Source: Alphaproteobacteria bacterium
Lineage (GTDB): Bacteria > Pseudomonadota > Alphaproteobacteria > Rhizobiales > Xanthobacteraceae
NCBI GenBank assembly: GCA_005884465.1
Contig: VAZH01000134.1
Coordinates: 1-14,481, forward strand
Direction: 5' to 3'
Length of the DNA stretch: 14,481 nt
Each line of letters starts with the position of its first letter. Position 1 is the stretch's first letter. Both the position numbers and the translations under genes were made by a program. The notes under the pieces are model-generated. The model saw only the letters and a program-made list of their open reading frames with translations, did no database searches and was not told the DNA's origin. This document shows positions 1 through 6,304 of the stretch, piece after piece.

Positions 1-335
1 CCAAGAATATGTTGAGCATGCTGGCAGCGTCGCGGCCTAACGACCGGGCGCCGCTGTATTGTCTCAATCAGGTCGGTTTGCCAAAACGACCGGAAATCAG
101 GGTAAGCGAATTCGCCAAGGCGGTCGAAAGCCAGCCGATTGCGGCGATACCTTTCGATTCGCAACTGTTCGGCGCGGCGGCCAACAATGGCCAGATGATC
201 GCGGAAATCGCCGCACGCCATCGTACTACCGAGATGTTTCTGCAGATCGCGCAGCGGCTGACCGGCCGTGGCGTAACGAAGACGCGACGGGACTCGTTCC
301 TGTCGCCACTGATGAAGAAGCTGCGGACGAAATAG
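1..335 (+). CDS. cpaE: CpaE-like Tad/Flp pilus assembly ATPase, C-terminal part only
   Basis: This is the 3' end of a gene whose start lies left of the window; the frame is open from base 3 and ends at TAG 333-335. About 110 residues remain. The segment with LNQVGLPKRPEI, then EFAKA, PIAAIPFD and NNGQMIAE matches what I know of the C-terminus of CpaE/TadZ proteins, the MinD/ParA-like ATPases that position the Tad (Flp) pilus machine at the inner membrane. The Walker motifs would be upstream and cannot be checked here. In many Tad loci cpaF, tadB and tadC follow cpaE on the same strand; here the next gene is on the opposite strand, so the locus ends or is rearranged at this point. The ATG at 9 is internal, not the start. 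Family call is fairly sure; the exact subgroup is inference. Confidence 0.8.
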   Translation, partial: KNMLSMLAASRPNDRAPLYCLNQVGLPKRPEIRVSEFAKAVESQPIAAIPFDSQLFGAAANNGQMIAEIAARHRTTEMFLQIAQRLTGRGVTKTRRDSFLSPLMKKLRTK

Positions 336-415
336 GCTACCGGCCTGCAGGGTCGTCGTATTCGGCAAGCGTAACGGACCGCGGCCGACGAAAGATGCGG
401 CCAATACGCTAGATG

Positions 416-1237
416 TCAATCAAGACGCTTGGCTGACACTGGCACGTTATCCGCGTCCCTGCGGGCATTCGGTTTTCCATGCAATAATTGCTTCAAATAC
501 GCGACATTCGCCGCGGCCTCCTCGGCCGGCTGATCGGCTCTCGCAATGCCTTCAGCCTCGGGAAAGCGGCCCTGCAGGCCGACCACCAACGCCAAATTCT
601 GCCGCACACGCATATCGGCACCCGCGCTGCCGTACGCGCGACGCAAAGTCTCTTCCGCTTTCGGCAGATCTTTTGAAAGCGCGTACGAAAGGCCGAGATT
701 GGACAGCACTGAAGGTTCGCCGGGAACGATCTTCAGCGCAGTCGCATAGTACTGCCGTGCCTCGTCGTGTCGGCCAAGCTGATCGAGTACCGTTCCCTGG
801 ACCGAGAGGATCCGCCAATCGGGATCGTCGGGGGTGTGGGCGCGGGTGAGGACGTCGAATGCTTTTTGGAAATTGCCATTGTCCGCCAGCGCTCGCCCAT
901 AACCAGCAAGAAGCACCTTGTTGCCGGAGTGAGCAATCGTGGCCTGCTCGAGCACCGCGACCGCCTGGGACCGCTGCCCCGCCGCCCGGAGCGCCTGACC
1001 GTACTGCAACGCCGCGTCGGCATCCTTGGGGTTGGCACGAAAGCGATCGCGATAAAGTTCTACGTCGCGCCGGGCATCGGCAACACGGTTTGGTTCGGCT
1101 TTATCACCCAGCGACCCCGTGACATCCGGAGCACCGGCGGTTTGGCAGCCACAAAGGCCCAACGTCAAAAGCACCGGCAATACCGCGAACGCAAGACGTC
1201 TCGGGGAGCGATAGCGCTGGAGCAACTGGGGCAACAT
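416..1237 (-). CDS. TPR lipoprotein, TadD-like (Flp pilus assembly)
   Basis: A 273-residue protein with a basic N-terminus, a hydrophobic stretch at about residues 15-28 and the lipobox LCGC, which puts the lipidated cysteine at residue 31. So it should be an exported lipoprotein. From about residue 73 to 236 it is a run of roughly five tetratricopeptide repeats, visible as repeated patterns such as QYGQALRAAGQ, GRALADNGNFQKAF, GTVLDQLGRHDEA and LGLSYALSKDLPKAEETL. TadD proteins of Tad pilus loci have this architecture and are needed for secretin or pilus assembly. The gene converges on the cpaE-like gene with an 80-base gap. Start ATG 1237-1235 has an AGGT about 10 bases upstream. A near-consensus CtrA box lies 51-65 bases before the start. 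It could be another TPR lipoprotein, but the neighbour argues for pilus function. Confidence 0.8.
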   Translation of the reverse strand: MLPQLLQRYRSPRRLAFAVLPVLLTLGLCGCQTAGAPDVTGSLGDKAEPNRVADARRDVELYRDRFRANPKDADAALQYGQALRAAGQRSQAVAVLEQATIAHSGNKVLLAGYGRALADNGNFQKAFDVLTRAHTPDDPDWRILSVQGTVLDQLGRHDEARQYYATALKIVPGEPSVLSNLGLSYALSKDLPKAEETLRRAYGSAGADMRVRQNLALVVGLQGRFPEAEGIARADQPAEEAAANVAYLKQLLHGKPNARRDADNVPVSAKRLD

Positions 1238-1287
1238 CTACTTTGACCTGTGGTCGGCGACCAGGCAGAAATGCTCACAGTTTAACC

Positions 1288-1302
1288 CTAAGTTCTGGTT
1301 AA
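1288..1302 (-). promoter_or_regulatory. Candidate CtrA box upstream of the TPR lipoprotein gene
   Basis: On the minus strand the sequence reads TTAA-N7-TTAG, one mismatch from the CtrA consensus TTAA-N7-TTAA. It sits 51-65 bases before the start codon of the TadD-like gene. CtrA controls pilus genes in Caulobacter. The motif is short and AT-rich, so a chance match is possible. It also overlaps a small inverted repeat, TTAACC/GGTTAA, at 1282-1302. Confidence 0.3.
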
Positions 1303-1598
1303 GCGGGCGATGCGGCCCGGTTGCGGGAGCGAGCAAAGGCCTTACTCCATTTCGGATTTCCCCATCGATTCGGCGTGCTGCTTCTCGTCACTGCGCATTT
1401 CGCCTTGGGCTCCGGCGCAGGCCAGTGTTTTCCGGCGGCGCATGAGATAGTGGCGAACAATCCTCTAAAATCCCGCGTCATTGGTTCAAATCTCAACGGA
1501 ATTTTAAGCTTCGGGTTCACCTGCCGTTGGACGATTGCTGTGTATCGATCGGATTGGCGGCGGCTGCGTCGTGGCAAGCATCTGCCGTTTTCTCACAT

Positions 1599-1632
1599 AA
1601 ACCGCGTCGTCCCTGATCCGGCGGCGCGGTTT
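1599..1632. repeat. Strong imperfect hairpin (possible terminator)
   Basis: AAACCGCG at 1599-1606 pairs with CGCGGTTT at 1625-1632, and the stem extends inward with two G-T wobbles to about 13 pairs around an eight-base loop. It lies about 105 bases beyond the stop of the PilZ gene on the minus strand. Neither strand has a proper T-run after the stem, so a terminator role is uncertain; a degenerate REP-like hairpin is the alternative. Confidence 0.4.
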
Positions 1633-1737
1633 ATTCCTTGATCTCTTGATGCTCGTCTGGTTGGGCAGCTCGGGACTTCTGCAATTCATCCGGCCAAACG
1701 ACGTGATCGCGGAAGCCGCCTGGGGTTTGATCGACGC

Positions 1738-1977
1738 CTAAAGGAAAACCACCCCGATGTGCTTCTCACGGCGCCAAACCACGCTGCAGAGACGCTGGCC
1801 TTTGCCCATCCCGATAACCAGGGTGAATCGATCCGGAATCCCGAAATGCGACCAGACCTCGATAGTAGCCCCCGTCAGGGACAAGTTGGGAATAGTGCAC
1901 GTTATCGTGGTGACACCAAAGCTGATCGATCCGATCCTTGACATCCGGCGACGATTAGATTGCCGAGCTTCATTCAT
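1738..1977 (-). CDS. Minimal PilZ domain protein (c-di-GMP binding)
   Basis: A 79-residue protein that is essentially one PilZ domain. The two c-di-GMP contact motifs are present: RxxxR at residues 10-14 (RRMSR) and the [D/N]xSxxG motif as NLSLTG at 31-36. The rest follows the PilZ barrel pattern: a strand before the motif, the stretch IPDRFTLVI, and a closing RLCSVVWRREKHIGVVFL, where the terminal G-V-x-F is typical. It has no signal peptide or membrane segment, so it should be a cytoplasmic receptor or adaptor. The ATG at 1977-1975 has no strong ribosome binding site, so a nearby alternative start is possible. It lies in the same region as Tad pilus genes and on the same strand as the TPR lipoprotein gene, about 500 bases away. 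Its partner is not visible from sequence. Confidence 0.85.
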   Translation of the reverse strand: MNEARQSNRRRMSRIGSISFGVTTITCTIPNLSLTGATIEVWSHFGIPDRFTLVIGMGKGQRLCSVVWRREKHIGVVFL

Positions 1978-2183
1978 GTGTGGGCCAACATCAGTCGTTG
2001 CGCATCCTCATTATCCTGAGAAGACCAATGATTTCCCTACTTAAATCGGCTATTTGTACCAATTTCATTGAAATGGAAGTATCGTAGATCACGCCATGCT
2101 CGGGCGTCGCTTCCGGCGCCAGGCGCTGATGAAGTTACTTTGGCCCGCCGCCTCACATGATTGGGGCCGGGCGACCCGCTCGA

Positions 2184-3362
2184 TCAGGCCGCGATCAATG
2201 CATGCTGGCTGTTCTCAGCGGCGGCTTCAACGGCGAGAGGTTCATCGCCAAGCGCGCGCGCTTCCTCGCGCGCCGACTCGGCCGCGAAGCGCCGCAACAG
2301 GGTTAGCAGCGGCTCGGCAGTTTCCTCGTCGGTTTCGCAACGGGTCAGCACGCGCTCGACCAGAGTGCGGCGCAATCGCGCCGCCTCGTCGACCGTTCCA
2401 ACGAAACCGACTTCATGGCTCGCTTCCAGCGCCGCGCGGAACGCCGGAAATGTCGACGGCGGCAGGCCGGCCCGGGTCAGCAGGGCGTTGAGACTGGCGC
2501 CGCCGCGGTCGTGGAGCAGGGCGGAAACCCGGGCTTGCGGCAGCCCCGACAACTCCACGAGCGCACAGTCGAACAGCTCGAGATTAGCCGACAACAGCGC
2601 GCGGAGGATCAACCCGGCAGTGAGCTGCCCGGTCGCGCGGAGATGCCGTACCAGTCCGCGCATGTCGTCGCCGCGCGACTGCGCCGCGATATTTACGGTC
2701 GAGCGGGCGCGGGTCTCCCTCGCAACGCGGCCGGCGCGGTCAGCGCTGAGCCAATTGCGCCCGACTACGAATTGGGTCAGCGTGTCCGACAGCTTTGCAA
2801 CCAGCGCAAGTCGGATCGCGGACGGCAAATCTTCCATCATCAGCATCTTTTCGCGGATTGCCGGGAGATGGCCGTGCCGCTCGACGATGCGGCTGTACGA
2901 AATCGGCTCAAGTCTGGCGGATGCGTTTGCGGTCAGCTCGAGTGCAGCGGCGGCGGTCCCGACTTCGGCAATCGCTGCACAGACCGATGCGGGAAGCTTG
3001 GTGCGCCGTGCAATCGCGCATTGCACCTCGGAATTGCCCGTGGCGATAATGTCAACGAGATCAGCGTCGATCAGAAGCGGAGAATATTCGAGAACGGGTC
3101 GCGCGACCGAGGCCTGGTCGACCGCCAGCGCCTGTACAATGACGGCCGGCGCATCGGCGCTGCTTGCGAACACATCGGCCATGGCCTGACGTACAAGAGG
3201 CGAGGGATCGTCAAGCAGCCGCAAGAAAGCGCCCTCGGCGGCGGCGCGATCATCATCCGACAAATCGGAAATCAGCCAGGCCCGCGCCAGCGATCGCGTT
3301 GCCTCTGCTCGCCCGGCGGCCGGAGCGGTTCGTATCCAACCGATGAACTGCCGAACGATCAT
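2184..3362 (-). CDS. DUF2336 domain protein
   Basis: A 392-residue, alanine- and arginine-rich, all-helical protein. The N-terminus MIVRQFIGWIRTAP, followed by RSLARAWL, the acidic SDLSDDDRAAAEGAFLRLL and DDPSPLVRQAMADV, is what I recall of alphaproteobacterial DUF2336 proteins, whose function is unknown. The repeated two-helix pattern over residues 1-130 resembles HEAT-like repeats. There is no signal peptide or convincing membrane segment. A longer reading starts at 3398 (adding 12 residues), but that ATG has no ribosome binding site, whereas the ATG at 3362 has GGCAGGA just upstream and matches the usual family start. The last 40 residues are rich in Ala and Glu. The gene stands alone on the minus strand. 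Family call is confident; function is not inferred. Confidence 0.85.
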   Translation of the reverse strand: MIVRQFIGWIRTAPAAGRAEATRSLARAWLISDLSDDDRAAAEGAFLRLLDDPSPLVRQAMADVFASSADAPAVIVQALAVDQASVARPVLEYSPLLIDADLVDIIATGNSEVQCAIARRTKLPASVCAAIAEVGTAAAALELTANASARLEPISYSRIVERHGHLPAIREKMLMMEDLPSAIRLALVAKLSDTLTQFVVGRNWLSADRAGRVARETRARSTVNIAAQSRGDDMRGLVRHLRATGQLTAGLILRALLSANLELFDCALVELSGLPQARVSALLHDRGGASLNALLTRAGLPPSTFPAFRAALEASHEVGFVGTVDEAARLRRTLVERVLTRCETDEETAEPLLTLLRRFAAESAREEARALGDEPLAVEAAAENSQHALIAA

Positions 3363-3674
3363 GGTCCTGCCGACTAACGCAACTAAAAATGACACCATGG
3401 CGCACGGCCACTATCAGAGAAAATAAACCATGGCGATTAACAGCTCGTTATCCGTGAGCGGATTTTGTCAGCTTCGAGGTGAGCAGACGGTCGGCCGGTG
3501 TGTGCTCGCAAAAGCGCGGCACAGCGAAAAAGAGCCGTCCAGTGGCCAGGACGGCTCGAAGTCGCAGCGTGGATAACTCCAGCGTTCCGTGTACCGCCGT
3601 TACCTTGTTTGCGGCCATACCACGTCAAGATAAGCGGCAGGCGACTGGTCAACTGTGACCCACGCAACGCAGTC
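3363..3674. other. Gap between the DUF2336 gene and tRNA-Arg
   Basis: About 310 bases. The only supported element is the intrinsic terminator at 3527-3557 that serves the tRNA gene on the minus strand. The open frame across most of this gap (minus strand, ending at 3437) has no ribosome binding site, no recognisable domain and runs through the terminator, so I do not call it. Confidence 0.6.
3527..3557 (-). terminator. Intrinsic terminator of tRNA-Arg
   Basis: On the minus strand GAGCCGTCC (3557-3549) pairs perfectly with GGACGGCTC (3540-3532), nine pairs with an eight-base loop, followed at once by five T residues (3531-3527). It lies 118 bases beyond the tRNA 3' end, in the correct orientation. 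Confidence 0.85.
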
Positions 3675-3751
3675 TGGCGCGCTCGGAGAGATTCGAACTC
3701 CCGACCCTCGGATTCGAAGTCCGATGCTCTATCCAGCTGAGCTACGAGCGC
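3675..3751 (-). tRNA. tRNA-Arg (anticodon TCG)
   Basis: A full 77-base cloverleaf can be drawn on the minus strand. The acceptor stem is GCGCTCG (3751-3745) with CGAGCGC (3685-3679), then discriminator G and an encoded CCA at 3677-3675. The D arm begins TAGCTCAG and contains GAGC. The anticodon arm is TCGGA-CTTCGAA-TCCGA, giving anticodon TCG, which reads the arginine codon CGA. The T arm is GGGAG-TTCGAAT-CTCTC (one G-T pair). A terminator follows 118 bases downstream. No duplicate of the tRNA 3' end was seen in the window, so there is no sign of an integrated element at this site. Confidence 0.97.
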
Positions 3752-3871
3752 GCAAGTCTTTTCAATGACTTAGCAGAGAGCCTTAAAGTACTAGACCCTG
3801 TCCAGGCACTGAAAACGATGGGCAAAAAGGATTTTTGTCTGGCCTCGGATAGCAGACTTGCCCGACGCGGG

Positions 3872-4024
3872 CTAGGCGACCTTGCGCGGGTCGCGAAGCT
3901 GAAATTCCAGCTCTTCAATAAGCTGGGCGAGCCGCTCCCTCGTCAGAGGATCGGTCGGCTCCATAGCCAGCCGCCGGGCCTGCTCCAACTTCCGCTCCAG
4001 TTCTCGACGGTTCGCGCGCGTCAT
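3872..4024 (-). CDS. Short helical hypothetical protein, 50 residues
   Basis: A short gene with a textbook ribosome binding site: GGCAGGAG ends eight bases before the ATG at 4024-4022. The product starts MTRANRRELERKLEQARRL, continues with a PTDPLTRERLAQLIEELE stretch and ends QLRDPRKVA. It is highly charged and should form two amphipathic helices joined at the PTDP turn, with Leu at heptad-like spacing suggesting a helical hairpin or a dimer. There is no signal peptide. I recall similar short proteins in Bradyrhizobium genomes, with no known function. A CGTGA-N6-TCACA site lies about 84-99 bases upstream. The composition and ribosome binding site make this a real gene; the role is unknown. 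Confidence 0.75.
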   Translation of the reverse strand: MTRANRRELERKLEQARRLAMEPTDPLTRERLAQLIEELEFQLRDPRKVA

Positions 4025-4107
4025 TTCAGTGCTCCTGCCAATTGGACGGCGAGGACCGCTAAAATGTTCACGGATTTCTATAGGAGTCGTTAACTCCCGC
4101 TTTGCCG

Positions 4108-4123
4108 CGTGACGTAACTCACA
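4108..4123. promoter_or_regulatory. Candidate Crp-family operator, CGTGA-N6-TCACA
   Basis: The sequence CGTGA-CGTAAC-TCACA differs by one base from the classical Crp consensus TGTGA-N6-TCACA. The same two half-sites recur at 13193-13208. It lies 84-99 bases upstream of the 50-residue protein gene on the minus strand. Operator sequences of Crp-type regulators in Bradyrhizobium are not all known to me, so the regulator is not assigned. Confidence 0.35.
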
Positions 4124-4185
4124 GGTACTCTATGGGCGGATGGGGTGTTCCACCGGTGGATGAACGACGCGTTTCGCGCGGATTG

Positions 4186-4395
4186 CTATCGCGGCGGCCT
4201 GAGCTCGCTGGCCATCCAGCCCACGGCGTCGGTCTTCAGGGGATCGATGGGGAAGGAAACTTTCTGGATCAGATGGCAGGTGCTGCACTCGAAAGTACGC
4301 TCCTCAAAGCCACGTTTACCTGGAGAGATCCGAGCCAATCCCATCCTGTGCTTGCAGGTAGGACACGATGGCCGCTCAGCAATCGAAATGCTCAT
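4186..4395 (-). CDS. Zinc-ribbon-like short protein (two CxxC pairs)
   Basis: A 69-residue cytoplasmic protein from the ATG at 4395-4393. Two knuckles, CPTC at residues 11-14 and CSTC at 37-40, are spaced as in zinc ribbons and probably bind one Zn ion. Between them is a basic segment (KHRMGLARISPGKRGFEERTFE), and after them a strand-like IQKVSFPIDP. I recall this as a family repeated in Bradyrhizobium genomes, unnamed in function. An upstream TTG at 4482 would add 29 residues, but these look unlike the family and have no ribosome binding site; the ribosome binding site for the chosen ATG is also weak. Zinc binding is inference from the cysteine spacing; nucleic-acid or protein binding are both possible. 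Confidence 0.7.
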   Translation of the reverse strand: MSISIAERPSCPTCKHRMGLARISPGKRGFEERTFECSTCHLIQKVSFPIDPLKTDAVGWMASELRPPR

Positions 4396-4803
4396 CACCC
4401 AGTATCCAGAGCCAACGATAGGCGTGGTTGGGAATTTTGGTCTGTACGCTTTCCGACTTTCTCGGACAAGAATTTGGCACAATTCTTAAGGGCGGGGAAC
4501 CACAGCAAAAAATCCGAATTAGTTCCACAGGTCACGGGTGGATGCGTGACCGGCACGGCCTTGGCCCTGAAGCCCCCCTATCCCCGAAGGGCAGGGTCGT
4601 GCTTGTTTGGGTGCAGCAAACCTGAACTTAGCCGCTTTCCGGTAGGGCCTCTTGGTTAAATAGTCGAAGCTTCTTTTGACACCGGGATACATTTGCGGGT
4701 TTCTATTTCGCGCTTTGCTTCTTTTGAGCCCTCGCGCCGCCTGGCGGACTGCGCACCCAGCTATCTCGGAAAATGTCCTGACTCCACGAGGTGGGACGTC
4801 TTG
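4396..4803. other. 408-base stretch without a gene
   Basis: No convincing gene is seen on either strand. It is less GC-rich than the flanking coding DNA, with TTTTGA and TTCTTTTG tracts near 4670-4720. A perfect seven-pair inverted repeat, GGTCACG at 4530-4536 and CGTGACC at 4545-4551, encloses an eight-base loop; its role is unknown. The upstream region of the zinc-ribbon gene is at the left edge and the 3' flank of the next minus-strand gene at the right edge. Confidence 0.5.
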
Positions 4804-5010
4804 CTACCCGTGCGCATTCATACGCAGTGTCGTTCCATTGCGCTGACGGATCGGCGCTATCTCTCCGTCAAGCCAATCCTGTTCATGAGCTAGCGCGCGC
4901 CAGGCGGCTTCCATTCTTTTGTATCGGCGATACGTCGGCTCATTGGTTGCGCTCTCCGCGAGTTGCGCACAATGCTCGGCGTTTTCGCGGAAGATTTCAG
5001 ATTGCTTCAC
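4804..5010 (-). CDS. Short hypothetical protein, 68 residues, GTG start
   Basis: The start is decided by a strong ribosome binding site, GGGAGG at 5021-5016, five bases before GTG at 5010-5008; a TTG 15 bases further upstream lies in front of that site and is excluded. The product reads KQSEIFRENAEHCAQLAES, then NEPTYRRYKRMEAAWRALAHEQDWLDGE, a pattern I recognise from many short Bradyrhizobium proteins of unknown function. It is helical and charged, with one Cys, and has no signal peptide. The last 15 residues are less conserved-looking. A GGAAC-N17-GGTT motif upstream suggests general-stress control. Gene reality is well supported; function is unknown. Confidence 0.8.
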   Translation of the reverse strand: MKQSEIFRENAEHCAQLAESATNEPTYRRYKRMEAAWRALAHEQDWLDGEIAPIRQRNGTTLRMNAHG

Positions 5011-5046
5011 GTTATCCTCCCACAAGGGAAATTACGGATATGTTTT

Positions 5047-5072
5047 AACCCTCAACTAATTCGCCGAGTTCC
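5047..5072 (-). promoter_or_regulatory. Candidate EcfG-type (general stress) promoter
   Basis: On the minus strand GGAAC (5072-5068) and GGTT (5050-5047) are separated by 17 bases. The alphaproteobacterial EcfG promoter consensus is GGAAC-N16/17-CGTT, so only the first base of the -10 element differs. It is correctly oriented and placed about 37 bases before the GTG start of the 68-residue protein gene. Confidence 0.45.
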
Positions 5073-5189
5073 ATCAAAGCGACGGGTGATTTTGCAAAGA
5101 GTATTTTCTTTCATGCACGGAGATGAACAACCATTCAGGAATCGCCTCACTGCAACTTGAGGTCATCCCATCATCCCAGCGCAGGAGAA

Positions 5190-5207
5190 GGGGGCCCGAA
5201 GGCCCCC
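5190..5207 (-). terminator. GC-rich hairpin after the aromatic-rich exported protein gene
   Basis: GGGGGCC (5190-5196) pairs with GGCCCCC (5201-5207). Read on the minus strand the loop is TTCG, a very stable tetraloop, followed by a pyrimidine tract TTCTCC. It begins 14 bases beyond the stop codon at 5221. The T-run is poor, but position and stability fit a terminator. Confidence 0.55.
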
Positions 5208-5220
5208 GAAGCTTCTATTA

Positions 5221-5478
5221 CTACCAGTGCCGCCAATGACGGTGCCGCCATCCCCACGGACGGCCGTAGAACCGCGGACCACCGTAGAAGCCGTAGGCTC
5301 CGTAATAGTTCGGTCGCCACCAGCATCGGCCCCACGGATTGCAAACCATCCGTACCTGGTCGATGTTCGACACGCGGTTCGCCTGGGGAAGTCCATTTGG
5401 CATCGCCGACGCCGAACCAGACGTGAGCGCAATGCCGCCAAGAGCCGCGATTCCGACAAGTGCAAGTTTGAGCTTCAT
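5221..5478 (-). CDS. Short exported protein with Trp/Tyr/Arg/His-rich tail
   Basis: An 85-residue protein. The ribosome binding site AAGGAGG sits 10 bases before the ATG at 5478-5476, so the longer open frame upstream is not used. Residues 1-25 are a clean signal peptide (MKLKLALVGIAALGG, cleavage expected after SASA). After a short linker with NRVSNIDQVRMVC, the last 37 residues are dominated by aromatic, glycine and basic residues: CWWRPNYYGAYGFYGG, then RFYGRPWGWRHRHWRHW. Two cysteines, residues 46 and 52, could pair in the periplasm. Such short exported GYW-rich proteins are common in Bradyrhizobium; no function is known to me. The tail could bind metal, heme or the cell envelope, which is speculation. 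A hairpin terminator follows. Confidence 0.8.
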   Translation of the reverse strand: MKLKLALVGIAALGGIALTSGSASAMPNGLPQANRVSNIDQVRMVCNPWGRCWWRPNYYGAYGFYGGPRFYGRPWGWRHRHWRHW

Positions 5479-5817
5479 GGGATTATCCTCCTCCTTGGTG
5501 AATCGAAAAACCGGGAGCAAGATAAATGGTTGCGCCTGAACAGGGGATGACGGACACATTAATCCTGATGAACGAGCATTAAGCTGTCAGAGCGATGCGA
5601 GCGTGGATGCAGATAGCCTATGCAACGACCTCCCGCAGTTCTTTCAAATGCAAATGCAATCTCCTCCATCTCCGTCCGCGCGGAGAGCGAGCTTGCAGAG
5701 CGCAACTTTGCTTTTGCCCCACCGGCTACTTGGGAAATCGGTGCTCGACGAAATCGCCGATCAGCGTCCGGCTGCAATGAGCGCAAGACGTGTACGCTGA
5801 CAGGCGACAGCACCGGA
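5479..5817. other. 339-base gap between the two exported protein genes
   Basis: It carries the strong ribosome binding site of the gene at 5221-5478 and otherwise no gene I can support. Open frames cross it on both strands, but none has a ribosome binding site or a recognisable domain. No convincing promoter or RNA structure was seen. Confidence 0.5.
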
Positions 5818-6069
5818 TCAATTGCAGGGGTGCCTGCGGCGGTCCTGGCCGAGATAGGCTGCCGCACTCTGCGCGCAGTGAACGGTCGCCGGACCATCAT
5901 AATAGGCCAAGGTGCCGGGCAGGGGCCCCGGCCCGTAATTATGCAAGAAGCTGATTTCGTAGGGCAGCATATAAAGCCGAACATGGTGGCTCCGCGCCTG
6001 GACCAGGCTCGGCGTCACGGCCAAGGCGGCCAGAATTGCGGTGGCTGAGAGGAGCTTTAGTTTGGTCAT
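5818..6069 (-). CDS. Short exported hypothetical protein, 83 residues
   Basis: The ATG at 6069-6067 is chosen because GGAG lies seven bases upstream; an in-frame ATG six bases earlier would leave almost no spacing. Residues 1-25 form a signal peptide (MTKLKLLSATAILAALAV, cleavage expected after VQA). The mature part begins RSHHVRLYMLPYEISFLHNYG, has a proline/glycine turn (PGPLPGTLAYYDG) and two cysteines at residues 65 and 82 that could form a disulfide. It ends in a basic DRRRHPCN. It is a small periplasmic or secreted protein of a type I associate with Bradyrhizobium, with unknown function. It lies on the same strand as the other short exported protein gene 340 bases downstream, but the gap argues against a single tight operon. 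Confidence 0.7.
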   Translation of the reverse strand: MTKLKLLSATAILAALAVTPSLVQARSHHVRLYMLPYEISFLHNYGPGPLPGTLAYYDGPATVHCAQSAAAYLGQDRRRHPCN

Positions 6070-6304
6070 CAGCATTCTCCGGGAAGCGGGATGAAAAACA
6101 AGACACTGTAGGTCATGTAGGGTTGCCTTGCAGGCGAGGGTGGCCGTAGGGGTGCGGAAAATTTGCCACAGGATAGGTATTTTCGGTCCTCCGGGTACTT
6201 AACCAGATTCCAACACAGTAAGGCCAGAGTTGTGCCGTCTGATCCGCTTACGGGACCGATTTTGCCGCCTCCCGATAGGTTCTACCCGGTTTCTCGTTCG
6301 ACCC

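Larger units (their letters stand above)
1238..1737. other. 500-base stretch without a confident gene
   Basis: This gap holds the candidate CtrA box and one strong hairpin (1599-1632). Two weak short frames were seen. On the minus strand 1342-1443 encodes 33 residues with a hydrophilic end (MRSDEKQHAESMGKSEME) but no well-placed ribosome binding site. On the plus strand 1649-1741 encodes 30 residues starting MLVWLGSSGLLQF, also without a ribosome binding site. Longer frames on both strands here have no recognisable domain. I see no RNA gene. Confidence 0.5.

Noticed and set aside
1342..1443. 33-residue minus-strand frame ending in a hydrophilic SMGKSEME
   Set aside because: The C-terminus looks protein-like, but the nearest AGAGGA is about 20 bases from the ATG, so support is too weak.
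1649..1741. 30-residue plus-strand frame starting MLVWLGSSGLLQF
   Set aside because: No ribosome binding site, overlaps the end of the PilZ gene by four bases, and no relatives are known to me.
2161..3189. 342-residue plus-strand open frame
   Set aside because: A high-GC shadow of the DUF2336 gene; rich in Ser, Arg and Ala with no recognisable family.
3675..3751. tRNA-Arg as an attachment site for an integrated element
   Set aside because: No copy of the tRNA 3' end was found elsewhere in the window, and no integrase gene is present.
4102..4659. 185-residue plus-strand open frame
   Set aside because: It lies opposite the zinc-ribbon-like gene (4186-4395), whose cysteine pairs and family look are convincing; the plus frame has no ribosome binding site or domain.
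5559..5984. 141-residue minus-strand open frame
   Set aside because: It overlaps the 83-residue exported protein gene in another frame and shows no domain, signal peptide or ribosome binding site.
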